A stretch of DNA of 64,000 bases from Paraescarpia echinospica (GCA_020002185.1 CM034539.1:310001-374000); one strand, 5' to 3'. Positions 8,110 to 20,790 are shown, numbered from the stretch's first letter. Translations and numbers: made by a program. Notes: a model not told the origin generated them from the sequence alone.

Positions 8110-8245
8110 CGAACCGATTGAAAAAACACAACGCTTATATAGTTAGTGAATGTGCCGAAAAGTCACGTGGGCGTGCCGAAAGATCACGGATTGCAGGATA
8201 ATACATAAAGGTCACGTGGGCGTGCCGAAAGACCACGGATTGTAG
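8110..8245 (-). promoter_or_regulatory. Promoter of right zinc-motif gene
   Basis: Inverted equivalent of the left promoter: TATA box as cttatata near 8134-8141, CACGTG cores at 8164-8169 and 8213-8218 in the same duplicated context. The initiator-like element differs by one base (tcaatc for tcagtc). Confidence 0.65.
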
Positions 8246-8369
8246 AAAATTCAAAAGCACGGACTGTACAGGGGTGCTTTCAGCTGATGATGATATATTC
8301 ACCAGGAGTAAGCACTCGACAAAAACAAGAGACACGAATATTTGCAGTACTCATATGTGGTTCGCTCAC

Positions 8370-8965
8370 TTGTCCACTAGGGGATGATGTTTGTGGTTCA
8401 TGATGTTTCCGTCAGGGGCTCTATTGTACGCAAGCGTGCAAGAGATACGTATTTGGGCAGTACTCCTACATTTAGTTCACAACTTATCCATCAGGTGGCA
8501 CAACTTGTAGTTCATGACCTATCCGCTAGGGTAAATTAAGTTTAAGGAAAATCCGCTAGGTGGCGCTAATGGTAAAACCAAGAGGCACGAAATTGGGCAG
8601 TATTCGAACATTTATTTAACAACTTGTCCGCCAGGTGGCATCACTTGTAGAGTTAGTTCACGAAACTCCGCTAGGGGCACTACAGGTAAAACTATTTGAG
8701 TGAGAAAAAAATTCCGCTAAGTGGCGCTATTTTGGTTCATGACATATCCGCTAGGTGGCGCCACCGGCGCCATTTGACCCATATCCGGGTACTTGACCTT
8801 TGTATTTGACCTTTACCTACATCCGGGTACTTGATCTTGACATTTGACCTTGACATACATCCGGGTACTTGAACTTGACCTTGACATTTGACCTTGACCT
8901 ACATCCGGGTACTTTCCACTTCCACTTCCACAACGGAAAAAAGGATCCGTCAGGTGGTAAGGGAC
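8370..8965 (+). promoter_or_regulatory. Right subterminal array of CTCF-like motifs
   Basis: About ten copies of the motif, now on the plus strand, for example at 8522, 8553, 8627, 8668, 8713, 8748 and 8948. Copies 8553-8566 and 8748-8761 are both exactly CCGCTAGGTGGCGC; the first is followed by TA, extending its resemblance to the longer CTCF motif. All copies on a side point the same way, so the two arrays are convergent towards the interior. Confidence 0.7.
8781..8915 (+). repeat. 38-44 bp minisatellite with nuclear-receptor half-sites
   Basis: Four copies of a unit containing atccgggtactt (starts near 8783, 8821, 8859 and 8903), separated by TTGACCTTGACAT-like sequence. TGACCTTGA, the complement of TCAAGGTCA, occurs perfectly at 8845-8853, 8876-8884 and 8889-8897. 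The tract belongs to ~180 bp (about 8762-8944) absent from the left arm, so it arose or inserted in the right arm only. Confidence 0.8.
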
Positions 8966-8979
8966 ATCTATTACTACTG
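8945..8979 (-). repeat. Right terminal inverted repeat (35 bp)
   Basis: Perfect inverted match to 2023-2057, followed directly by the ACAG target duplication at 8980-8983. Confidence 0.9.
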
Positions 8980-8983
8980 ACAG
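8980..8983. other. Target-site duplication, right (ACAG)
   Basis: Partner of 2019-2022; the tandem repeat continues from here as cacgacggtctgtgc. Confidence 0.85.
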
Positions 8984-9881
8984 CACGACGGTCTGTGCAA
9001 AACTACAAAACAACAGATAAGATAAAACAACGTGTCAAAAACAGCGACTGACCAGTCCGTGAGAGCAAGATCAACGACTGATCTGCAGGACATCGGCAGC
9101 TAGAAGACTATTCCATGTGTATGCCTGAACAGAAACAGAACAGACAATCACTTGTGCCTGCCGGCCAGCAAGGAAGCAGAGTATCATTTCGAGAGCTGAC
9201 TACAACCAGACCAAAGCAAGACGGATGGATGCAAGGAAGGAAGGAAGGAAGGAAGGAAGGAAGGAAACACTTGTGCCTGCCGGCCAGCAAGGGAGCAGAG
9301 TAACATTTCTACGGCTGAATTCAGTCAGACCAAAGCAAGACGGCTGGATGAATGGATGGATGGAAGGAAGGAAACACGATCAACCCAAGTCGCAAGCCAA
9401 TTTCACAAAGGCTGGATGTGTTACTTGTAATGCGTGACGTTATATTACTTTATTTATACCTAACCGAAAAACTAAAACCAAATCGACAGCACGACGGTCT
9501 GTGCAAAACTACAAAACAACAGATAAGATAAAACAACGTGTCAAAAACAACGACTGACCAGACCGTGAGAGCAAGATCAACGACTGATCTGCAGGACATC
9601 GGCAGCTAGTAGACTATTCCGTGTGTATGCCTGAACAGAAACACAACATACATTCACTTGTGCCTGCCGGCCAGCAAGGAAGCAAAGTATAATTTCGAGA
9701 GCTGACTACAACCAGGCCAAAGCAAGACGGATGGATGCAAGGAAGGAAGGAAGGAAGGAAACACGTCCAACCCAAGTCGGAAGCCAATTTCACAAAGGCT
9801 GGATGTGTTACTTGTAATGCGTGACGTTATATTACTTTATTTATACCAAACCGAAAAACTAAAACCAAATCGACAGCACGA
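8984..9881 (+). repeat. ~390 bp tandem repeat, units 3 and 4
   Basis: Continuation of the array interrupted by the transposon. Unit 3 (about 8979-9483, 505 bp) is long because its cctgccggccagcaagg-to-GGAA part is duplicated in place (about 9150-9267 and 9268-9383). Unit 4 (about 9484-9870, 387 bp) is regular. A final partial unit, gacagcacgac, passes straight into satellite at 9882. GGAA runs are at 9235-9266, 9363-9372 and 9739-9760. Confidence 0.9.
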
Positions 9882-12800
9882 CGATTTGTAACAAAGAGGA
9901 CATCAATTTGAGGTAAGACCACATTAAGGATCCGTCCGCGCAAAGAGTGCACATGAAAATACCGTTTTGGAGAGATATGCATATTTTTGTTTCAATCACT
10001 TTGACATGGGACATGTTTCTTTTGTGAATACTGAATGTATTATTGGATTAGACAAGATAAAACATCAAATGGGAATGAGTTTTCACACCCATAACTTACG
10101 TACAATTTTCGTGTAACTTACGTGACGGAGATGAAAGGGTAACATACATTCCCTTTTGTGGTTAATCTAGTTATGGGTGTAGCTTGACATCAGGCTAGCC
10201 TTCGTGAAGATTTGTAACATGCAGGACATCAATTTGGGATAAGACCACATTAAGGATCCGTCCGCCCAAAGAGTGCACTTGAAAATACCGTTTTGGAGTG
10301 ATATGCGTAAATTTTCTTCGATCACTTTGACATGGGACATGTTTCTTTTTTGAATACTGAATGTATTACTGGATTAGACAAGATAAAACATCAAATGGGA
10401 ATGAATTTTCACACCCATAACTTACGTACAATTTTCGTGTAACTTACGTGACGGAGATGTAAGCGTAACAAACGTTACCCTTTGTGGTTAATCTATTTAT
10501 GGGTGTTGCTTGAATTCAGACTAGCCTTCGTGAAGATTTGTAACATGCAGGACATCAGTTTGGGGTAAGACCACAATAAGGATCCGTCCGCCCAAAGAGT
10601 GCACTTGAAAATACCGTTTTGGAGTGATATGCGTAATTTTGTTTCGATCACTTTGACATGGGACATGTATGTTTTGTGAATACTGAATGTACTACTGCAT
10701 TAGACAAGATAAAACATCAAATGGGAATGAGTTTTCACTCCCATAACATACGTACAATTTTCGTGTAACTTACGTGACGGAGATGAAAGGGTAACATACA
10801 TTCCCTTTTGTGGCTAATCTAGTTATGGGTGTAGCTTGACATCAGACTAGTCTTCGTGAAGATTTGTAACATGCAGGACATAAATTTGGGGTAAGACCAC
10901 ATTAAGGATCCGTCCGCCAAAAGAATGCACTTGAAAATAACGTTTTGGAGTGATATGTGTGAATTTTTTGGGATCACTTTGACATGGGACATGTTTCTTT
11001 TGTGAATACTGAATGTATTACTGGATTAGACAAGATAAAATATCAAATGGGAATGAATTTTCACACCTATAACATACGTACAATTTTCGTGTAACTTACG
11101 TGACGGAGATGAAAGGGTAACATACATTCCCTTTTGTGGCTAATCTAGTTATGGGTGTACCTTGACATCAGACTAGTCTTCGTTAAGATTTGTAACATGC
11201 AGGACATAAATTTGGGGTAAGACCACATTAAGGATCCGTCCGCCCAAAGAATGCACTTGAAAATACAGTTTTGGAGTGATATGTGTGAATTTTTTTCGAT
11301 CACTTTGACATGGGACATGTTTGTTTTGTGAATACTGAATGTACTACTGCATTAGACAAGATAAAACATCAAATTGGAATGTGTTTTCACACTCATAATT
11401 TACGTACAATTTTCTTGTAACTTACGTGACGGAGATGTAAGCGTAACTTACGTTCCCCTTTGTGGTTAATCTATTTATGGGTGTTGCTTGATATCAGACT
11501 AGCCTTCGTGAAGATTTTTAACATGCAGGACATCAGTTTGGGGTAAGACCACATTAAGGATCCGTCCGCCCAAAGAGTATACTTGAAAATACCGTTTTGG
11601 AGTGATATGTGTAATTTCTTTTCGATCACTTTGACATGGGACATGTTTCTTTTGTGAATACTGAATATATTACTGGATTAGACAAGATAAAGCATCAAAT
11701 GGGAATGAGTTTTCACACCCATAACTTACGTACAATTTTCGTGTAACTTACGTGACGGAGATGAAAGGGTAACACACACTCCCCTTTGTGGTTAATCTAG
11801 ATATGGTTGTTGCTTGATATCAGACTAGCCTTCGTGAAGATTTGTAACATGCAGGATATCAATTTGGAGTAAGACCACATTAAGGATCCGTCCGCCCAAA
11901 GAATGCACTTGAAAATACCGTTTTGTAGTGATATGCGTGAATTTTGTTGTATCATTTTGACATGGAACATGTATGTTTTGTGAACACTGAATGTACTACT
12001 GCATTAGACAAGATAAAACATCAAATGGGAATGAGTTTTCACACCCATAACTTACGTACAATTTTCTTGTAACTTACGTGACGGAGATGTAAGCGTAACT
12101 TACGTTCCCCTTTCGTGGTTAATCTATTTATGGGTGTTGCTTGAATTCAGACTAGCCTTCTTGAAGATTTGTAACAAGCAGGACATCAGTTTGGGGTAAG
12201 ACCACGTTAAGGATCCGTCCGCCCAAAGAGTGCACTTGAAAATACCGTTTTGGAGTGATATGCGTAATTTTGTTTCGATCACTTTGACACGGGACATGTA
12301 TGTTTTGTGAATACTGAATGTACTACTGTATTAGACAAGATAAAACATCAAATGGGAATGAGTTTTCACTCCCATAACATACGTACAATTTTCGTGTAAC
12401 TTACGTGACGGAGATGAAAGGGTAACATACATTCCCTTTTGTGGCTAATCTAGTTATGGGTGTAGGTAGACATCAGACTAGTCTTCGTGAAGATTTGTAA
12501 CATGCAGGACATAAATTTGGGGTAAGACCACATTAAGGATCCGTCCGCCCAAAGAATGCACTTGAAAATAACGTTTTGGAGTGATATGTGTGAATTTATT
12601 TCGATCACTTTGACATGGGACATGTTTGTTTTGTGAATACTGAATGTACTACTGCATTAGACAAGATAAAACATCAAATTGGAATGTGTTTTCACACCCA
12701 TAATTTACGTACAATTTTCTTGTAACTTACGTGACGGAGATGTAAGCGTAACTTATGTTCCCCTTTCTGGTTAATCTATTGATGGGTGTTGCTTGATATC

Positions 12801-15249
12801 AGACTAGCCTTCGTGAAGATTTGTAACATGCAGGATATCAATTTGGAGTAAGACCACATTAAGGATCCGTCCGCCCAAAGAATGCACTTGGAAATACCGT
12901 TTTGGAGTGATATGCGTGAATTTGTTTCGATCACTTTGACATGGGACATGTTTTTTGTGTGAATACTGAATGTACTACTGCATTAGACAAGATAAAACAT
13001 CAAATGGGAATGAGTTTTCACACCCATAACATACGTACAATTTTCGTGTAACTTACGTGACGGAGATGAAAGGGTAACATACATTCCCTTTTGTGGCTAA
13101 TCTAGTTATGGGTGTAGCTTGACATCAGACTAGTCTTCGTGAAGATTTGTAACATGCAGGACATAAATTTGGGGTTAGACCACATTAAGGATCCGTCCGC
13201 CCAAAGAATGCACTTGAAAATAACGTTTTGGAGTGATATGTGTGAATTTTGTTGGATCACTTTGACATGGGACATGTTTCTTTTGTGAATACTGAATGTA
13301 TTACTGGATTAGACAAGATAAAATATCAAATGGGAATGAATTTTCATACCTATAACACACGTACAATTTTCGTGTAACTTACGTGACGGAGATGAAAGTG
13401 TAACATACATTCCCTTTTGTGGCTAATCTAGTTATGGGTGTAGCTTGACATCAGACTAGTCTTCGTGAAGATTTGTAACATGCAGGACATAAATTTGGGG
13501 TAAGACCACATTAAGGATCCGTCCGCCCAAAGAATGCACTTGAAAATACAGTTTTGGAGTGATATGTGTGAATTTTTTTCGATCACTTTGACATGGGACA
13601 TGTTTGTTTTGTGAATACTGAATGTACTACTGCATTAGACAAGATAAAACATCAAATTGGAATGTGTTTTCACACCCATAATTTACGTACAATTTTCTTG
13701 TAACTTACGTGACGGAGATGTAAGCGTAACTTACGTTCCCCTTTGTGGTTAATCTATTGATGGGTGGTGCTTTATATCAGACTAGCCTTCGTGAAAAGTT
13801 GTAACATGCAGGATATCAATTTGGAGTAAGACCACATTAAGGATCCGTCCGCCCAAAGAATGCACTTGGAAATACAGTTTTGGAGTGATATGCGTGAATT
13901 TGTTTCGATCACTTTGACATGGGACATTTTTTTTTGTGAGAATACTGAATGTACTACTGCATTAGACAAGATAAAACATCAAATGGGAATGAGTTTTCAC
14001 ACCCATAACTTACGTACAATTTTCGTGTAACTTACGTGACGGAGATGAAAGGGTAACATACATTCCCATTTGTGGTTAATCTAGTTATTGTTGTAGCTTG
14101 ACATCAGACTAGCCTTCATAAAGATTTGTAACAAGCAGGTCATCAATTTGAGGTAAGACCACATTAAGGATCATTCCGCCCAAAGAGAGTACTTGAAAAT
14201 ACCGTTTTGGAGAGATATGCGAAATTTTTTTTCAATCACATTGACATGGGACATGTTTCTTTTGTGAATACTGAATGTATTACTGGATTAGACAAGATAA
14301 AACATCAAATGGGAATGAGTTTTCACACCCATAACTTACGTACAATTTTCGTGTAACTTACGTGACGGAGATGAAAGGGTAACACACACTCCCCTTTGTG
14401 GTTAATCTAGATATGGTTGTTGCTTGATATCAGACTAGCCTTCGTGAAGATTTGTAACATGCAGGATATCAATTTGGAGAAAGACCACATTAAGGATCCG
14501 TCCGCCCAAAGAATGCACTTTAAAATACCGTTTTGTAGTGATATGCGTGAATTTTGTTGTATCATTTTGACATGGAACATGTATGTTTTTTGAACACTGA
14601 ATGTACTACTGCATTAGACAAGATAAAACATCAAATGGGAATGAGTTTTCACACCCATAACTTACGTACAATTTTCTTGTAACTTACGTGACGGAGATGT
14701 AAGCGTAACTTACGTTCCCCTTTTGTGGTTAATCTATTTATGGGTGTTGCTTGAATTCAGACTAGCCTTCGTGAAGATTTGTAACAAGCAGGACATCAGT
14801 TTGGGGTAAGACCACGTTAAGGATCCGTCCGCCCAAAGAGTGCACTTGAAAATACCGTTTTGGAGTGATATGCGTAATTTTGTTTCGATCACTTTGACAT
14901 GGGACATGTATGTTTTGTGAATACTGAATGTACTACTGCATTAGACAAGATAAAACATCAAATGGGAATGAGTTTTCACTCCCATAACATACGTACAATT
15001 TTCGTGTAACTTACGTGACGGAGATGAAAGGGTAACATACATTCCCTTTTGTGGCTAATCTAGTTATGGGTGTAGCTTGACATCAGACTAGTCTTCGTGA
15101 AGATTTGTAACATGCAGGACATAAATTTGGGGTAAGACCACATTAAGGATCCGTCCGCCCAAAGAATGCACTTGAAAATAACGTTTTGGAGTGATATGTG
15201 TGAATTTATTTCGATCACTTTGACATGGGACATGTTTGTTTTGTGAATA

Positions 15250-18200
15250 CTGAATGTACTACTGCATTAGACAAGATAAAACATCAAATGGGAATGAGTT
15301 TTCACACCCATAACTTACGTACAATTTTCGTGTAACTTACGTGACGGAGATGAAAGGGTAACATACATTCCCATTTGTGGTTAATCTAGTTATGGGTGTA
15401 GCTTGACATCAGACTAGCCTTCATAAAGATTTGTAACATGCAGGTCATCAATTTGAGGTAAGACCACATTAAGGATCATTCCGCCCAAAGAGAGCACTTG
15501 AAAATACCGTTTTGGAGAGATATGCGAATATTTTTTCAATCACTTTGACATGGGACATGTTTCTTTTGTGAATACTGAATGTATTACTGGATTAGACATT
15601 ATAAAACATCAAATGGGAATGAGTTTTCACACCCATAACTTACGTACAATTTTCGTGTAACTTACGTGACGGAGATGAAAGGGTAACATACATTCCCTTT
15701 TGTGGCTAATCTAGTTATGGGTGTAGCTTGACATCAGACTAGTCTTCGTGAAGATTTGTAACATGCAGGACATAAATTTGGGGTAAGACCACAGTAAGGA
15801 TCCGTCCGCCCAAAGAATGCACTTGAAAATACCGTTTTGGAGTGATATGTGTGAATTTTTTTCGATCACTTTGACATGGGACATGTTTGTTTTGTGAATA
15901 CTGAATGTACTACTGCGTTAGACAAGATAAAACATCAAATTGGAATGTGTTTTCACACCCATAATTTACGTACAATTTTCTTGTAACTTACGTGACGGAG
16001 ATGTAAGCGTAACTTACGTTCCCCTTTGTGGTTAATCTATTGATGGGTGTTGCTTGATATCAGACTAGCCTTCGTGAAGATTTGTAACATGCAGGATATC
16101 AATTTGGAGTAAGACCACATTAAGGATCCGTCCGCCCAAAGAATGCACTTGGAAATACCGTTTTGGAGTGATATGCGTGAATTTGTTTCGATCACTTTGA
16201 CATGGGACATGTTTTTTGTGTGAATACTGAATGTACTACTGCATTAGACAAGATAAAACATCAAATGGGAATGAGTTTTCACACACATAACTTACGTACA
16301 ATTTTCGTGTAACTTACGTGACGGAGATGAAAGGGTAACATACATTCCCATTTGTGGTTAATCTAGTTATGGGTGTAGCTTGACATCAGACTAGCCTTCA
16401 TAAAGATTTGTAACATGCAGGTCATCAATTTGAGGTAAGACCACATTAAGGATCATTCCGCCCAAAGAGAGCACTTGAAAATACCGTTTTGGAGAGATAT
16501 GCGATTTTTTTTTCAATCACTTTGACATGGGACATGTTTCTTTTGTGAATACTGAATGTATTACTGGATTAGACATTATAAAACATCAAATGGGAATGAG
16601 TTTTCACACCCATAACTTACGTACAATTTTCGTGTAACTTACGTGACGGAGATGAAAGGGTAACACACACTCCCCTTTGTGGTTAATCTAGTTATGGTTG
16701 TTGCTTGATATCAGACTAGCCTTCGTGAAGATTTGTAACATGCAGGATATCAATTTGGAGTAAGACCACATTAAGGATCCGTCCGCCCAAAGAATGCACT
16801 TGAAAATACCGTTTTGTAGTGATATGCGTGAATTTTTATCTATCATTTTCACATGGAACATGTATGTTTTGTGAACACTGAATGTACTACTGCATTAGAC
16901 AAGATAAAACATCAAATGGGTATGAGTTTTCACACCCATAACTTACGTACAATTTTCTTGTAACTTACGTGACAGAGATGTAAGCGTAACTTATGTTCCC
17001 CTTTGTGGTTAATCTATTTATGGGTGTTGCTTGAATTCAGACTAGCCTTCGTGAAGATTTGTAACAAGCAGGACATCAGTTTGGGGTAAGACCACATTAA
17101 GGATCCGTCCGCCCAAAGAGTGCACTTGAAAATACCGTTTTGGAGTGATATGCGTAATTTTGTTTCGATCACTTTGACATGGGACATGTATGTTTTGTGA
17201 ATACTGAATGTACTACTGCATTAGACAAGATAAAACATCAAATGGGAATGAGTTTTCACACCCATAACTTACGTACAATTTTCGTGTAACTTACGTGACG
17301 GAGATGAAAGGGTAACATACATTCCCATTTGTGGTTAATCTAGTTATGGGTGTAGCTTGACATCAGACTAGCCTTCATAAAGATTTGTAACATGCAGGTC
17401 ATCAATTTGAGGTAAGACCACATTAAGGATCATTCCGCCCAAAGAGTGCACTTGAAAATACCGTTTTGGAGTGATATGCGTAAATTTTCTTCGATCACTT
17501 TGACATGGGACATGTTTCTTTTGTGAATACTGAATGTATTACTGGATTAGACAAGATAAAACATCAAATGGGAATGAATTTTGACACCCATAACTTACGT
17601 ACAATTTTCGTGTAACTTACGTGACGGAGATGTAAGCGTAACAAACGTTCCCCTTTGTGATTAATCTAGTTATGGGTGTTGCTTGATATCAGACTAGCCT
17701 TCGTGAAGATTTGTAACATGCAGGACATACATTTTGGGTAAGACCACATTAAGGATCCGTCCGCTCAAAGAATGCACTTGAAAATACCGTTTTGGAGTGA
17801 TATGTGTGAATTTTTTTCGATCACTTTGACATGGGACATGTTTGTTTTGTGAATATTGAATGTACTACTGCATTAGAAAAGATAAAACATCAAATTGGAA
17901 TGAGTTTTCACACCCATAATTTACGTACAATTTTCTTGTAACTTACGTGACGGAGATGTAAGCGTAACTTACGTTCCCCTTTGTGGTTAATCTATTGATG
18001 TGTGTTGCTTGATATCAGACTAGCCTTCGTGAAGATTTGTAACATGCAGGATATCAATTTGGAGTAAGACCACATTAAGGATCCGTCCGCCCAAAGAATG
18101 CACTTGGAAATACCGTTTTGGAGTGATATGCGTAAAATTGTTTCGATCACTTTGACATGGGACATGTTTTTTGTGTGAATACTGAATGTACTACTGCATT

Positions 18201-19300
18201 AGACAAGATAAAACATCAAATGGGAATGAGTTTTCACACCCATAACTTACGTACAATTTTCGAGTAACTTACGTGACGGAGATGAAAGGGTAACATACAT
18301 TCCCATTTGTGGTTAATCTAGTTATGGGTGTAGCTTGACATCAAACTAGCCTTCATAAAGATTTGTAACATGCAGGTCATCAATTTGAGGTAAGACCACA
18401 TTAAGGATCATTCCGCCCAAAGAGAGCACTTGAAAATACCGTTTTGGAGAGATATGCGAAATTTTTTTTCAATCACTTTTTTTTCGGACGTGTTTCTTTT
18501 GTGAATACTGAATGTATTACTGGATTAGACATTATAAAACATCAAATGGGAATGAGTTTTCACACCCATAACTTACGTACAATTTTCGTGTAACTTACGT
18601 GACGGAGATGAAAGGGTAACACACACTCCCCTTTGTGGTTAATCTAGTTATGGTTGTTGCTTGATATCAGACTAGCCTTCGTGAAGATTTGTAACATGCA
18701 GGATATCAATTTGGAGTAAGACCACATTAAGGATCCGTCCGCCCAAAGAATGCACTTGAAAATACCGTTTTGTAGTGATATGCGTGAATTTTTTTCTATC
18801 ATTTTCACATGGAACATGTATGTTTTGTGAACACTGAATGTACTACTGCATTAGACAAGATAAAACATCAAATGGGAATGAGTTTTCACACCCATAACTT
18901 ACGTACAATTTTCTTGTAACTTACGTGACGGAGATGTAAGCGTAACTTACGTTCCCCTTTGTGGTTAATCTATTTATGGGTGTTGCTTGAATTCAGACTA
19001 GCCTTCGTGAAGATTTGTAACAAGCAGGACATCAGTTTGGGGTAAGACCACATTAAGGATCCGTCCGCCCAAAGAGTGCACTTGAAAATACCGTTTTGGA
19101 GTGATATGCGTAATTTTGTTTCGATCACTTTGACATGGGACATGTATGTTTTGTGAATACTGAATGTACTACTGCATTAGACAAGATAAAACATCAAATG
19201 GGAATGAGTTTTCACTCCCATAACATACGTACAATTTTCGTGTAACTAACGTGACGGTGATGAAAGGGTAACATACATTCCCTTTTGTGGTTAATCTAGT
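15250..19300 (+). repeat. ~4 kb satellite block, copy A
   Basis: About 12.5 consecutive monomers match 28930-32985 at a constant offset of about 13,684 bp (42 monomers), including diagnostic variants: the tgtgttgctt at 18001, the cacttttttttcggacg stretch near 18475, and taactaacgtgacggtga near 19244. Identity was judged by eye on such variants. Confidence 0.75.
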
Positions 19301-20509
19301 TATTGTAGTGATCATAGCCTTCGTGAAGATTTGTAACATGCAGGATATCAATTTGGAGTAAGACCACATTAAGGATCCGTCCGCCCAAAGAATGCACTTG
19401 GAAATACCGTTTTGGAGTGATATGCGTGAATTTGTTTCGATCACTTTGACATGGGACATGTTTTTTGTGTGAATATGAATGTTTTGCATTAGACAAGATA
19501 AAACATCAAATGGAATGAGTTTTCACACCCATAACTTACGTACAATTTTCGTGTAACTTACGTGACGGAGATGAAAGGGTAACATACATTCCCTTTTGTG
19601 GCTAATCTAGTTATGGGTGTAGCTTGACATCAGACTAGTCTTCGTGAAGATTTGTAACATGCAGGACATAAATTTGGGGTAAGACCACATTAAGGATCAT
19701 TCCGCCAAAGAGAGCACTTGAAAATACCGTTTTGGAGTGATATGTGTAAATTTTTTTGATCACTTTGACATGGGACATGTTTCTTTTGTGAATACTGAAT
19801 GTATTACTGGATTAGACAAGATAAAACATCAAATGGGAATGAGTTTTCACACCCATAACTTACGTACAATTTTCGTGTAACTTACGTGACGGAGATGAAA
19901 GGGTAACATACATTCCCTTTTGTGGCTAATCTAGTTATGGGTGTAGCTTGACATCAGACTAGCCTTCGTGAAGATTTGTAACATGCAGGACATAAATTTG
20001 GGGTAAGACCACATTAAGGATCCGTCCGCCCAAAGAATGCACTTGAAAATACCGTTTTGGAGTGATATGTGTGAATTTTTTTCGATCACTTTGACATGGG
20101 ACATGTTTGTTTTGTGAATACTGAATGTACTACTGCATTAGACAAGATAAAACATCAAATGGGAATGAGTTTTCACACCCATAACTTACGTACAATTTTC
20201 GTGTAACTTACGTGACGGAGATGAAAGGGTAACATACATTCCCATTTGTGGTTAATCTAGTTATGGGTGTAGCTTGACATCAGACTAGCCTTCGTAAAGA
20301 TTTGTAACATGCAGGTCATCAATTTGAGGTAAGACCACATTAAGGATCATTCCGCCCAAAGAGAGCACTTGAAAATACCGTTTTGGAGAGATATGCGATT
20401 TTTTTTTCAATCACTTTGACATGGGACATGTTTCTTTTGTGAATACTGAATGTATTACTGGATTAGACATTATAAAACATCAAATGGGAATGAGTTTTCA
20501 CACCCGTAA

Positions 20510-20790
20510 CTTACGTACAATTTTCATTAGCCAACTTACGTGACGGAGATGAAAGAGGTAACACACACACTCCCTTTGTAGTTAATCTAGTTATGGTTAT
20601 TTGCTTGATATCAGACTAGCCTTCGTGAAGATTTGGCATGCAGGATATCAATTTGGAGTAAGACCACATTAAGGATCCGTCCATAAAGAGATGCACTTGA
20701 AAATACCGTTTTGCTTGTAGTGATATGCGTGAATTTTTATCTATCATTTTTCATGGAACATGCTGTGTTTTGTGAACACTGAATGTACTA
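20510..20790 (+). repeat. Indel-rich satellite island
   Basis: One monomer with many small insertions and deletions (for example ttttcattagccaac, gatttggcatgc, ttttgcttgtagtg), while both neighbours are regular. Looks like consensus error more than biological decay. Confidence 0.6.

Larger units (their letters stand above)
2023..8979. mobile_element. 6.96 kb DNA transposon with long inverted arms
   Basis: Both ends are a perfect 35 bp terminal inverted repeat starting CAGTAGTAATAGATGTCC (2023-2057 and 8945-8979), flanked by a 4 bp ACAG duplication. The 35 bp ends lead into ~2 kb arms (about 2023-4094 and 6765-8979), each carrying a subterminal motif array and one copy of a spliced zinc-motif gene. 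The arms are nearly identical over the genes, so the arrangement is fairly recent. A 4 bp duplication occurs in several DNA transposon superfamilies (for example Chapaev, Sola and some Academ elements), but no transposase catalytic domain was recognised and I do not assign one. The 8 bp duplication expected of hAT is absent. Confidence 0.85.

Noticed and set aside
2019..8987. hAT transposon, because the end starts CAG
   Set aside because: The flanking 8 bp (atcgacag and acagcacg) do not match; only 4 bp are duplicated, and no hAT transposase was seen.
10080..10150. Canonical CENP-B box (nTTCGnnnnAnnCGGGn) in the satellite
   Set aside because: The nearest stretch, TTCGTGTAACTTACGTG, lacks the CGGG half, so only an analogous function can be suggested.
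13772..13969. Short minus-strand frames in satellite monomers, such as one with SRISLQN and CILWADGSLMWSY, repeated across 9882-50731 and mirrored after 51732
   Set aside because: They recur at whole-monomer spacing, the 326 bp unit is not a multiple of three, starts and ends vary with point changes, and no domain is recognised. They are shadows of the repeat.
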